From Alphaproteobacteria bacterium UBA1303 (GTDB lineage Bacteria > Pseudomonadota > Alphaproteobacteria > Micropepsales > Micropepsaceae), in the NCBI GenBank assembly GCA_002307315.1, contig DBTZ01000026.1:4111-34623 (forward strand): a DNA stretch of 30,513 nucleotides. Direction: 5' to 3'. Positions 8,176-16,187 of this stretch are shown in pieces. How positions within the stretch are numbered: position 1 is the first letter of the stretch; each line of letters opens with the position of its first letter. Position numbers and translations under genes: made by a program. The notes below the pieces were generated by a model. That model made no database searches. It was given only the letters and a program-made list of their open reading frames with translations, and was not told where the DNA came from.

Positions 8176-8869
8176 ACCGTGCCAGCCATTCGCGAACGGC
8201 TTCGGTTTTGCCGCCAAAATCATGCGCGACGTGCAGGGCGATGCCGCCCATCGCGCGCACGGCGGCGAAGCCGTCTTCGTCGGAAACGTCGTCGCCGACG
8301 AAGACCGGGATGCGGTCGGCAAACGGCGGGCGTTCCATGAAGAAGCGTACCGCCGCGCCTTTGTTGAGGTCGCAGTGGCGGATTTCCACCACGTTATTGC
8401 CGAGCAACATCTCGAAACCGGAATTTTCGGCGGCCATCGCCTGCGCCATCGCCCGCATCGCGGGTTGGCTCTCCGGCGCCTGGCGGTAATGAAAGGCATA
8501 GCCGCAGGATTTTTCCTCGACCCAGGCGCCCGGCCAATCCCGCACCAGAGCTTGTGCGCGCCGCATCCAACCGTCGGGAAAGACGATGCCGGAAGCGCGC
8601 AACGATCCGTCGGCCATGCGGATCACCGCGCCATGCTCGGCAGCGCACATGCGGCCGGCGGCAAACGGCAGTTCGCCGATGCCCAAGATCGTCCGTCCGC
8701 TGACCAACGCCAACGCGCCGTTCAGCGCATGCGAAACGGCGGCCAGCGTTTCGGTCAAGGTCTCGGGAATGATGACCCCGTCCGGGTGCGAGGCGAGGTT
8801 GATGAGCGTTCCGTCGATGTCGAGGAACAGCGCCCAGTCGGTACGCGGTTGCGGCGGCGGTCGGCTCAT
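8159..8869 (-). CDS. otsB: trehalose-6-phosphate phosphatase
   Basis: A 236-aa HAD-superfamily (type IIB cap) phosphatase that would release trehalose from trehalose-6-phosphate. The nucleophile motif DIDGT lies at 17-21, motif II is in ALVSGRT, and the metal-binding motif GDDVSDEDGF at 192-201. The wording AEHGAVIR is typical of OtsB. The ATG overlaps the pncC stop (ATGA), so it is the last gene of the ispDF-pgpA-pncC-otsB run. No OtsA (trehalose-6-phosphate synthase) is in the window, so pathway assignment rests on family resemblance; a different sugar phosphate is possible. The 3' end overlaps the ratA-like gene by 17 nt. Confidence 0.88.
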   Translation of the reverse strand: MSRPPPQPRTDWALFLDIDGTLINLASHPDGVIIPETLTETLAAVSHALNGALALVSGRTILGIGELPFAAGRMCAAEHGAVIRMADGSLRASGIVFPDGWMRRAQALVRDWPGAWVEEKSCGYAFHYRQAPESQPAMRAMAQAMAAENSGFEMLLGNNVVEIRHCDLNKGAAVRFFMERPPFADRIPVFVGDDVSDEDGFAAVRAMGGIALHVAHDFGGKTEAVREWLARFRGVD

Positions 8870-9357
8870 CGCAGCATCGCTTTAAGCTGATTCAGCGCCG
8901 CCTCTACCGTCTTGAGGCGCACTTCGCTACGGCCGATGTCGCCGAAGCGGCATTCCAAATGCCGCATGGTTTCGCCCGACGCCGCCGTAATATGCACCAG
9001 CCCGACCGGTTTCCCGTCCGCCTCTCCGCCGGGGCCGGCAATGCCGGTAACCGCCACGGCAAGATTGGCGCGCGAATGGCTCAATGCGCCCAACACCATC
9101 GCCCGCGCGGTTTCCTCAGATACCGCGCCGAATTTCAGCAGCGTCTCGTGCGGCACGCCCAACAATTCTTCCTTGGCCTCGTTCGCATACGTCACGAAGC
9201 CGCGCTCGAACACATCGGACGAACCGGGAATTTCGGTAAGCAGGCCCGCAATCAATCCGCCGGTGCAGCTTTCCGCCGTAACGATGCGGCGGGACGCGTT
9301 ACGGGAATCCGTCAGCACCGTTTCGGCGAGGGCAACGAGTTCGTTGGAAAACACCAT
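8866..9357 (-). CDS. pncC: nicotinamide-nucleotide amidohydrolase, CinA C-terminal family
   Basis: A 163-aa stand-alone CinA C-terminal domain (PncC/YgaD type). The enzyme deamidates nicotinamide mononucleotide to nicotinate mononucleotide in pyridine nucleotide recycling. The family signature TAESCTGGLIAG and the later VTGIAGPGG motif are both present; the serine of ESCTGG is the expected nucleophile. The N-terminal molybdopterin-binding-like domain of full CinA is absent, which is the usual form in Proteobacteria. Its ATG shares one base with the pgpA stop (TAATG) and its own stop overlaps the otsB ATG, so the three are translationally coupled. Confidence 0.94.
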   Translation of the reverse strand: MVFSNELVALAETVLTDSRNASRRIVTAESCTGGLIAGLLTEIPGSSDVFERGFVTYANEAKEELLGVPHETLLKFGAVSEETARAMVLGALSHSRANLAVAVTGIAGPGGEADGKPVGLVHITAASGETMRHLECRFGDIGRSEVRLKTVEAALNQLKAMLR

Positions 9358-9833
9358 TACAGGTAACCGCCGACGACGAGCAGATTGAGCGTCAGCGCCG
9401 CCAGAAGTCCGGCAACGATGTCGTCGGCGACGATGCCGAGGCCGCCGGGCAGATTTTGCGCCTTATCGGCCGGCCAGATTTTCCTGATGTCGAAAAAGCG
9501 AAACAGCGCAAAGCCGACGAAATACGCCCAAAACGACAAGGGGGCGACGGCCAGCGCGATCCACTGTCCGGCCACTTCGTCGATGACGCAGGACGGCGGA
9601 TCGGAATCGCCGATCTCTCGGGCGTACATTTCGGAAAAATAGATGCCGATCAGCCCGACGCCGAGACCGCACGCCGCCAGCCACCAATGGCCGATGCCGT
9701 AGGGCAGGGTGCGTTCGAAATACGCCGCCAGCGGCCAGGCGACGATCGCCGCGACCAAACTACCGGCGGTACCCGGTGCATACGGCGTGCGGCCTGCGCC
9801 GAAGACGGTGGCGATAAGGGCGTTGATGCTCAC
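9357..9833 (-). CDS. pgpA: phosphatidylglycerophosphatase A
   Basis: A 158-aa inner-membrane enzyme that removes phosphate from phosphatidylglycerophosphate to give phosphatidylglycerol. Family motifs are clear: GRTPYAPGTAGSL near the N-terminus and the DDIVAG motif near the end, with about four hydrophobic segments between. I place the start at GTG 9833, whose last two bases overlap the ispDF stop (GTGA). The frame stays open far upstream, but that part lies antisense-free inside ispDF in another frame and does not look like PgpA. Order ispDF-pgpA-pncC is frequent in Alphaproteobacteria. Confidence 0.93.
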   Translation of the reverse strand: MSINALIATVFGAGRTPYAPGTAGSLVAAIVAWPLAAYFERTLPYGIGHWWLAACGLGVGLIGIYFSEMYAREIGDSDPPSCVIDEVAGQWIALAVAPLSFWAYFVGFALFRFFDIRKIWPADKAQNLPGGLGIVADDIVAGLLAALTLNLLVVGGYL

Positions 9834-10984
9834 GGCAGCCTCACGGTGGCGACCGCTTCGGCGGCGATGCCTTCGCGCCGTCCGGTGAAGCCGAGTTTTT
9901 CGGTGGTGGTGGCCTTCACGCTGACCCGGGTAGCGTCGATTTTCAGAATTTCGGCAATCCTCAGCCGCATCGCATCGACGTGCGGGCGCAGTTTGGGGGC
10001 TTCGCAGATCACGGTGACGTCGCAGTTGACGATTTCGCCGCCTTTGGCACGCACCAGGTTCGCTGCATGGTCGAGAAATTGCCAGGAGGCCGCGCCGCGC
10101 CAGCGTTCGTCCGTCGGCGGAAAATGCTTGCCGATGTCGCCCTCGGCGATCGCGCCCAGGATGGCGTCGGTCAGCGCATGCAGCGCTACATCGGCGTCGG
10201 AATGGCCTTCGAGTGCGAAATCGTGCGGTATCTTCACCCCGCCCAGCCAAACGTGGTCGCCGTCGGCGAATTTATGTACGTCGAAACCGGTTCCCACCCG
10301 AATCTCGCCCTTCGACGCCGCGATGATGCTTTCGGCCAAGGCAAAATCCTCCGCTTTGGTGATCTTGAGATTGATCTCGTCACCGGGCACCGCCTCGATC
10401 TTCAGGCCCGCCAGTTCGGCCAGCGCCATATCGTCGGTGACATCGGTATCGGCGAAATCGCGATGGGCTTCGAGGATCGCGGCGAAGCGGAAGCCCTGCG
10501 GGGTCTGTGCCCGCATCAGCCCCTCGCGCGGCACCGTAATCCACTTGCCGTCTTCCTTTTTACGCAAGGTGTCGGCGACCGGCAGCAGCGGCACTGCCGC
10601 CGATGCGCCGGATGCCAGCGCGGCGATCACCCCGTCGATCACGCCCTGCGGCACCAGCGGTCGGGCGGCATCGTGGATCAGCACGAAATCGGGCGCGATT
10701 TCCGCTAGCGCCTCCAGGCCGAATCGCACGGTTTCCTGGCGGGTGCGGCCGCCGCGGCGCGGCGCTGGCAGCGAAAGGCCGCGCATCGCCTCTGCAAACA
10801 GACCATCTTGACCGTCGCCGATCATCACCTGAACGGCCGCATTGATTCCAAAGAAAGCCTCGACTGATCGCCTTAGGACGGGTTTTCCAGCCAACTCGGC
10901 GTACTGCTTCGGCTTTGCGCCGCCGGCTCGTTCGCCTTTTCCCGCCGCGACAATGAGAACAGCAATTTTCGGCATTTTCATCAC
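9830..10984 (-). CDS. ispDF: bifunctional IspD/IspF isoprenoid enzyme
   Basis: A 384-aa fusion that catalyses two steps of the non-mevalonate (MEP) isoprenoid pathway. The N-terminal half is 2-C-methyl-D-erythritol 4-phosphate cytidylyltransferase, with AAGKGERAGGAKPKQY near residues 13-28 and the VLIHDAARPL motif. The C-terminal half, from about residue 230, is 2-C-methyl-D-erythritol 2,4-cyclodiphosphate synthase, with the zinc-site sequence GFDVHKF, then GHSDADVALHALTDA and the FTGRREGIAAEA end. The fusion is typical of Alphaproteobacteria and Epsilonproteobacteria. The annotated ATG is 10984; the downstream ATG of MPKIAVLIVAAG (10975) is an equally possible start. It heads a four-gene operon and is divergent from ntrB, with a 179-nt spacer. 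Confidence 0.96.
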   Translation of the reverse strand: MMKMPKIAVLIVAAGKGERAGGAKPKQYAELAGKPVLRRSVEAFFGINAAVQVMIGDGQDGLFAEAMRGLSLPAPRRGGRTRQETVRFGLEALAEIAPDFVLIHDAARPLVPQGVIDGVIAALASGASAAVPLLPVADTLRKKEDGKWITVPREGLMRAQTPQGFRFAAILEAHRDFADTDVTDDMALAELAGLKIEAVPGDEINLKITKAEDFALAESIIAASKGEIRVGTGFDVHKFADGDHVWLGGVKIPHDFALEGHSDADVALHALTDAILGAIAEGDIGKHFPPTDERWRGAASWQFLDHAANLVRAKGGEIVNCDVTVICEAPKLRPHVDAMRLRIAEILKIDATRVSVKATTTEKLGFTGRREGIAAEAVATVRLP

Positions 10985-11107
10985 AACCTATTGCATTTGC
11001 ATAATATATGTCGAAAAAACCCTACGCGCCACTGCACGGATTGAGAATACATACCTACAACCATAATCCATTTTACCTAGTTGTGAGAATTTTCTTACTC
11101 AAAGACA

Positions 11108-11137
11108 TTGCACATATTATCATCATTGTAATATGAT
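11108..11137 (+). promoter_or_regulatory. possible promoter for ntrBC
   Basis: TTGCAC (11108-11113) and TATGAT (11132-11137) are 18 nt apart in an AT-rich spacer, about 27 nt before the ntrB start. The -10 matches five of six consensus bases, the -35 only three. No sigma-54 (GG-N10-GC) element was seen. Confidence 0.35.
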
Positions 11138-11163
11138 GCCTAAGTATTGAGCATGGTTCGATT

Positions 11164-12279
11164 GTGGTTACGATAACAAAAAGCCCTCAAGATACTCTGG
11201 CAACGGTGCAAATTGCGGCAGCTTTGCCGATGCCCGTTGTCGTCATCGGTATCGGGAAAGAAATTCTATACGTCAACCCGTCGGCCGAACAGTTCTTCGA
11301 CATGGGTGCCGGACTTTTGACCAAACAAAAACTGGTCGATCTCATTCCGTTCGGCAGCCCGTTGTTCTCGCTGATCGAGCAGGCGAGAGACCGGAGCGCC
11401 ACGGTCGGCGAGCGCAACGTCGATCTCTCGACGCCGCGTCACGGCGACAAGCACGCCGACGTGACGGTGACGCCGCTGCTGGAGCCGGACGGTGCCGTTG
11501 TCGTTACCTTGCAGGAAAGAAGTCTGGCGCAGCGCATCGATCGCCAACTGATGCATCGCGGCGCGGTGCGTTCGATGCACGGCATGGCCGCGGTGTTGGC
11601 GCACGAGATCAAGAATCCGCTCGCCGGCATCCGCGGTGCGGCGCAATTGATCGAAGAACATCTTCCTCCGTCCGAACGCGAATTGACCCAACTGATTTGT
11701 TCCGAGGCCGACCGCATCCGTGCCCTGATCGACCGCATGGAGACCTTCGGCGATACCCGCTCGTTGCCGCGCAACCCCGTCAATATTCACGAAGTGCTCG
11801 GCCGCGTACGACGCGTCGCCGAGAACAGTTTCGCTAAGGATGCGAAATTTATCGAAGATTTCGATCCCTCGCTGCCGCGGGTTGCCGGCGACCGCGATCA
11901 ATTGATTCAGGTTTTCATGAATCTGGTGCGCAATGCCGCCGATGCGCTTCCCGAGACCGGGGGTGAGATCATGCTGACTACCGCCTATCGTCCCGGCGTG
12001 CGGTTGGGGACGGCGGTGGCCGGCGAGCGCTTGAGCCTGCCTTTGGAAGTAACCGTGCGCGATAACGGCGCCGGCATTCCCGCCGATATCCAGCCGTATA
12101 TTTTCGATCCTTTCGTCACCACCAAACGCTGCGGCTCCGGGCTCGGGTTGGCGCTGGTGGCCAAGACGATCGGCGACCACGGCGGCGTCATCGAATGCGA
12201 TTCGGCGCCGCGCCGTACGGTTTTCCGCGTCCTACTGCCGATGGCCAACGGCAATATCCAAGGAACCGACAATGCTTGA
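11164..12279 (+). CDS. ntrB: nitrogen regulation sensor kinase NtrB (GlnL)
   Basis: A 371-aa cytoplasmic histidine kinase/phosphatase that controls NtrC in response to PII proteins. A PAS domain occupies about residues 12-120. The phospho-acceptor histidine is H147 in LAHEIKNPLAG. The ATP-binding domain has the N box (NLVRNAADAL, about 253-262), the DNGAGIP G1 box (about 300-306) and GSGLGLA G2 box (about 324-330). There are no transmembrane segments. The GTG start at 11164 is chosen because upstream in-frame codons reach a stop at 11134 with no better start. It overlaps ntrC by 8 nt. In many relatives dusB (nifR3) precedes ntrB; here there is none. Confidence 0.96.
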   Translation: MVTITKSPQDTLATVQIAAALPMPVVVIGIGKEILYVNPSAEQFFDMGAGLLTKQKLVDLIPFGSPLFSLIEQARDRSATVGERNVDLSTPRHGDKHADVTVTPLLEPDGAVVVTLQERSLAQRIDRQLMHRGAVRSMHGMAAVLAHEIKNPLAGIRGAAQLIEEHLPPSERELTQLICSEADRIRALIDRMETFGDTRSLPRNPVNIHEVLGRVRRVAENSFAKDAKFIEDFDPSLPRVAGDRDQLIQVFMNLVRNAADALPETGGEIMLTTAYRPGVRLGTAVAGERLSLPLEVTVRDNGAGIPADIQPYIFDPFVTTKRCGSGLGLALVAKTIGDHGGVIECDSAPRRTVFRVLLPMANGNIQGTDNA

Positions 12280-13717
12280 AAGCACGATCCTCATCGCCGA
12301 CGACGATTCTGCGGTACGCACAGTGCTCAATCAAGCGCTGGGGCGGGCAGGGTACAACGTGCGCACTACAGGCACCGCCGCCGGATTGTGGCGCTGGGTG
12401 GCGGCGGGCGACGGCAATCTGGTGATTACCGACGTGGTGCTGCCAGACGAAAACGGCTTCGATTTGATCCCGCGCATCAAGCGGGCGCGGCCCGACCTGC
12501 CGGTGGTGGTGATGAGCGCGCAGAACACCATCCTGACGGCGATTACGGCGGCCGAACGCGGCGCCTTCGACTACCTGCCCAAGCCGTTCGATCTCAAGGA
12601 ACTGACCGCCGTGGTGCAGCGGGCGTTGGCCAGCCCGACGGAAAAGCGCGATCTGCCCAAGGAACCCGGCGAGGACAGTCTGCCGCTGATCGGCCGTTCG
12701 GCGGCGATGCAGGAAATTTATCGCGTTATCGCCCGGCTGACCCAGACTGACCTCACTGTCATGATTATGGGCGAAAGTGGCACCGGCAAGGAGTTGGTGG
12801 CCAAAGCGCTGCACGATTACGGCAAGCGCCGCCACGGCACCTTCGTCGCCGTCAACATGGCGGCGATTCCGAAAGAGTTGGTGGAATCCGAACTGTTCGG
12901 CCACGAGCGCGGCGCCTTCACCGGCGCCACCAACCGCGGCATCGGCCGGTTCGAGCAAGCCGAGGGCGGCACCCTGTTTCTCGACGAAATCGGCGACATG
13001 CCGCTGGAGGCGCAGACCCGTCTGCTCAGGGTATTGCAGCAGGGCGAATACACCACGGTCGGCGGCCGGGTGCCGATCCGCACCGACGTACGCATCATCG
13101 CCGCCACCAACCGCGATTTGCGCCAGTTGATTCAACAGGGGCTGTTTCGCGAAGATCTGTATTACCGGCTCAACGTGGTGCCGTTGCGCTTGCCTCCCTT
13201 ACGCGAACGCGGCGATGACATCGTCGATCTGGCCCGCCATTTCCTGCGTAAGGCCGAGGATGAGGGGTTGCCGGCCAAGCGTTTGGAGCCCGAGGCGCTC
13301 GAACTCCTGCGCCACCACCGCTGGCCGGGTAACGTGCGCGAATTGGAAAATTTGATCCGCCGTCTGGCGGTGCTGCAGTCGGGCGATGCGATCACCGCGA
13401 CGGCGGTGGGGGCAGAGCTGAAAGAGCCGGCAAAGCCCAGCGGGCTCAAGGAAGAGGAAGCTCCCGCGACCTTAAGCGCCGCGGTCGAACGCCATCTTAC
13501 GGCATATTTCGGCGAATATGGCGACCGCTTGCCGCCGCCGGGTCTGTATGATCGGGTGCTGGAGGAAATCGAGCGGCCGCTGTTATCGATCTGTCTGGGC
13601 GCGACCCGCGGCAACCAGATTCGTGCGGCGCACTTGCTGGGCCTCAACCGCAATACTCTGCGCAAGAAAATTCGCGATCTCGGGCTCGAGGTCATCAAGG
13701 GCCTAAAAAGCGAGTAG
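12272..13717 (+). CDS. ntrC: nitrogen regulation response regulator NtrC
   Basis: A 481-aa sigma-54-dependent enhancer-binding activator, the partner of NtrB. The receiver domain has the acidic pocket at residues 10-12, phospho-acceptor D54 and K104. The AAA+ domain has Walker A GESGTGKE (168-175) and an intact GAFTGA loop (214-219) for contacting sigma-54. A Fis-type helix-turn-helix (RGNQIRAAHLLGLNRNTLRKKI) ends the protein. AAGGAA stands just before the ATG, and translation is probably coupled to ntrB through an 8-nt overlap. It likely activates nitrogen assimilation genes such as glnA and amtB, by family knowledge. Its stop codon lies inside the first copy of a 20-bp tandem repeat. Confidence 0.97.
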   Translation: MLESTILIADDDSAVRTVLNQALGRAGYNVRTTGTAAGLWRWVAAGDGNLVITDVVLPDENGFDLIPRIKRARPDLPVVVMSAQNTILTAITAAERGAFDYLPKPFDLKELTAVVQRALASPTEKRDLPKEPGEDSLPLIGRSAAMQEIYRVIARLTQTDLTVMIMGESGTGKELVAKALHDYGKRRHGTFVAVNMAAIPKELVESELFGHERGAFTGATNRGIGRFEQAEGGTLFLDEIGDMPLEAQTRLLRVLQQGEYTTVGGRVPIRTDVRIIAATNRDLRQLIQQGLFREDLYYRLNVVPLRLPPLRERGDDIVDLARHFLRKAEDEGLPAKRLEPEALELLRHHRWPGNVRELENLIRRLAVLQSGDAITATAVGAELKEPAKPSGLKEEEAPATLSAAVERHLTAYFGEYGDRLPPPGLYDRVLEEIERPLLSICLGATRGNQIRAAHLLGLNRNTLRKKIRDLGLEVIKGLKSE

Positions 13718-13746
13718 ATTGCGAATAAAGCGAGTAGATTGCGAAT
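13707..13746. repeat. 20-bp perfect tandem duplication across the ntrC stop codon
   Basis: The unit AAAGCGAGTAGATTGCGAAT occurs twice with no spacer, at 13707-13726 and 13727-13746. The first copy contains the last codons and the TAG stop of ntrC; the second repeats the same codons and stop outside the gene. This looks like a recent slippage duplication. Confidence 0.95.
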
Positions 13747-13814
13747 AGGGGGGAACTTTTTTTCCTCGCTTCCCGCTACTTTTTTCCTTGTTGTCACTTT
13801 ACAACGCAGCATTC

Positions 13815-13842
13815 TTGCAACAGGTTACCAATCCGATACACT
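13815..13842 (+). promoter_or_regulatory. possible promoter for ntrYX
   Basis: TTGCAA (13815-13820) and TACACT (13837-13842) are 16 nt apart, each matching four of six sigma-70 consensus bases. They lie about 60 nt before the ntrY ATG in the 184-nt gap after ntrC, supporting expression of ntrYX apart from ntrBC. Confidence 0.35.
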
Positions 13843-13901
13843 GAAGAAAAATCGGTGTGGTGTTCGCGGGTTAGCGGACTAACGCACGTGCCTGGGGTTG
13901 G

Positions 13902-16187
13902 ATGAACACACAGCAGGAAGTTCAAACGTCGGCCTTGCAAAGACTGAAGCGCGCGCTCGATACGATGTCGCGGCCTTCAATCTTTGCGCTCGGCGTGACA
14001 TTTTTGACGCTGCTATCCGGGTTTCTGACCTATGGCGTTCTCGCCGGCATCCTGCCTTTTCAAGCGACGCCGACGATGCTGGTCGTCCTTTTGGTGGTCA
14101 ATCTGGCGCTGGGGCTGGCGCTAGGCGCATTGATCGGCTGGCGGTTGGTACGGCTGTGGAGCGAACGGCGATCGGGGCGGGCGGGCGCACGGCTGCATGT
14201 CCGCCTGGTCGGCATGTTCAGCGCCATCGCAGTGATTCCGGCAATCCTGGTGGCGATATTCGCCGCCGTCACCCTCAACCTCGGCGTCGAGGCATGGTTC
14301 TCCGGTCATGTTAAGGCGGCGGTTGACGGCGCCGAGAACGTATCCAAGCTCTACATGCGCGAGCGGGCGCGCGGTATCTACAAAGATGCCGAAGATATCG
14401 CCTATGGCTTGCAAAACGATTCGCGCATCGTCGACCTTGAGGCCAAGAAAGTAGACATCGTGCGGATGTCGGTGCGCCTCAGCGAAATGACCCACGACCG
14501 CGGTCTGTTGGGCTCGTTCCTGGTCGATTCCCACGGCGTCGAATTGGCCTCCAGCACCAAGATGAAATACTCCAAGACGCTGAAGCCGACAGCAAGCGAC
14601 TTTGCCGATGCGCGCGCCGGCAACACGGTAATCGACGGCGATCCCGAAACCGGCATCGTGCATGCGTTGATCCACCTGAGTGCGCTCAACGACGCCTATC
14701 TTCTGGTGGCGAGTCGCGTCGATCCCAAGGTGTTCAACTATTATCGCAGCACGCAGAGCGCGGTTAACGAATATCAACGGTTGGAACGCGACCGTTCGCG
14801 TTTCCAATTGCTGTTTGCGGCATTCTACGGCGTGGTGTCGCTGGTCATTCTCTTGGCGGCAATCTGGCTCGGCTTGTGGGCGGCCAATCGTCTGGTGCGG
14901 CCGATTTCGCGATTGATCGGCGCTGCCGAGCGGGTTTCCGAAGGCGATCTCTCGATCCAGGTCGAGGTTGCCCGCGACGACGACGAAATGGCCACGCTGG
15001 GGCGCACGTTCAACCGCATGACCCATCAACTCGAATCCCAGCGCAATGCACTGGTCGCCGCCAACCGCCAGATCGACGAGCGCCGCCGGTTTACCGAAAC
15101 CGTGCTGGCGGGCGTTTCCGCCGGCGTGATCGGCCTTGACGCCGATGGTCAACTGACCATCATCAATCGCGCCGCGGCCAGACTGTTGAATGCTGCGCCC
15201 GAGGAACTCGAAGGGCGGCATTACGCCGAGGCGGTGCCGGAACTGTCCGGGTTGATCCGTCGGGCCCTGGCCGAGCCGATCGGACGCGCCGGCGGCGAGG
15301 TGGCGGTCAAGCGCGACGGCACCTCGCGCACCCTAAGCGTTCAGGTGGTCAGCGAACACGGTCGCTACGGCGGCGGTTACGTCGCCACCTTCGACGATAT
15401 CACCGACTTAGTATCGGCCCAGCGCACCGCCGCCTGGGCCGACGTGGCGCGCCGCATTGCCCACGAGATCAAGAATCCGCTAACCCCGATTCAACTCGCC
15501 GCCGAACGGCTGAAGCGAAAATACGGCAAGGAAATCGACAGCGATCCCGAAGTGTTCGAGCAGTGTACCAACACCATCATTCGCCAAGTCGGCGACATCG
15601 GCCGGATGGTAGACGAGTTTTCGTCGTTCGCGCGTATGCCGCGACCGACTATCCGCCGCGAATGCGCTCAGGAATTGATGCAGCAGGCGGTGTTTCTGCA
15701 GAAGGTCGGGCACCCCAAGATCGCCTACGAGACCAAGGCGCCCAAGGATATGGTTTGGATCGATTGCGATGGCCGACTGATTTCGCAGGCGCTTACCAAT
15801 ATCATCAAGAATGCCGCCGAAGGCGTCGATGCGCGTATCGAAAAAGGCGACGATGCGCCGGGCCGCATCGGGGTTGCGCTCGAATTGAACGCGGCGCAAA
15901 TGAAATTCGTGGTCACCGACAACGGTATCGGCTTGCCGGCGGCGGACCGGCACCGGCTGACCGAGCCTTACGTCACTACGCGGGCGAAGGGCACCGGACT
16001 CGGCCTCGCCATCGTCCGCAAGATCGTGGAAGACCACGGCGGAGAATTGCTGCTGGAAGACGCCGAAGAAGAAGGGCGCGGTGCCAAGGTAACGCTGTCG
16101 CTGCCGCTGCCGGCGCAAAAAGCGGATACGCATACGAGCGAAAACGGAGGAGCGGATGAGCAAACAAAATCTGCCGGTCGCATCTGA
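13902..16187 (+). CDS. ntrY: membrane sensor histidine kinase NtrY
   Basis: A 761-aa inner-membrane kinase, partner of NtrX in control of nitrogen and redox/respiratory genes. Hydrophobic segments at about 26-50, 58-84 and 100-127 and again at about 300-325 enclose a periplasmic domain of about 170 residues. A HAMP domain follows (RLVRPISRLIGAAERVSEGDLS), then a PAS domain (about 395-500), the histidine box with H521 (AHEIKNPLTPIQL) and a HATPase domain with DNGIGLP and GTGLGLA. This order is the NtrY architecture. The ATG at 13902 has a GGGGTTGG stretch before it but no ideal site. It overlaps ntrX by 32 nt. Confidence 0.96.
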   Translation: MNTQQEVQTSALQRLKRALDTMSRPSIFALGVTFLTLLSGFLTYGVLAGILPFQATPTMLVVLLVVNLALGLALGALIGWRLVRLWSERRSGRAGARLHVRLVGMFSAIAVIPAILVAIFAAVTLNLGVEAWFSGHVKAAVDGAENVSKLYMRERARGIYKDAEDIAYGLQNDSRIVDLEAKKVDIVRMSVRLSEMTHDRGLLGSFLVDSHGVELASSTKMKYSKTLKPTASDFADARAGNTVIDGDPETGIVHALIHLSALNDAYLLVASRVDPKVFNYYRSTQSAVNEYQRLERDRSRFQLLFAAFYGVVSLVILLAAIWLGLWAANRLVRPISRLIGAAERVSEGDLSIQVEVARDDDEMATLGRTFNRMTHQLESQRNALVAANRQIDERRRFTETVLAGVSAGVIGLDADGQLTIINRAAARLLNAAPEELEGRHYAEAVPELSGLIRRALAEPIGRAGGEVAVKRDGTSRTLSVQVVSEHGRYGGGYVATFDDITDLVSAQRTAAWADVARRIAHEIKNPLTPIQLAAERLKRKYGKEIDSDPEVFEQCTNTIIRQVGDIGRMVDEFSSFARMPRPTIRRECAQELMQQAVFLQKVGHPKIAYETKAPKDMVWIDCDGRLISQALTNIIKNAAEGVDARIEKGDDAPGRIGVALELNAAQMKFVVTDNGIGLPAADRHRLTEPYVTTRAKGTGLGLAIVRKIVEDHGGELLLEDAEEEGRGAKVTLSLPLPAQKADTHTSENGGADEQTKSAGRI

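Noticed and set aside
11153..11176. Seven-codon frame ATG...TAA overlapping the ntrB start
   Set aside because: Too short and without a ribosome-binding site; chance is enough to explain it.
12188..13135. 315-codon minus-strand frame opposite ntrC
   Set aside because: Antisense shadow caused by codon bias; no domain, and ntrC is intact.
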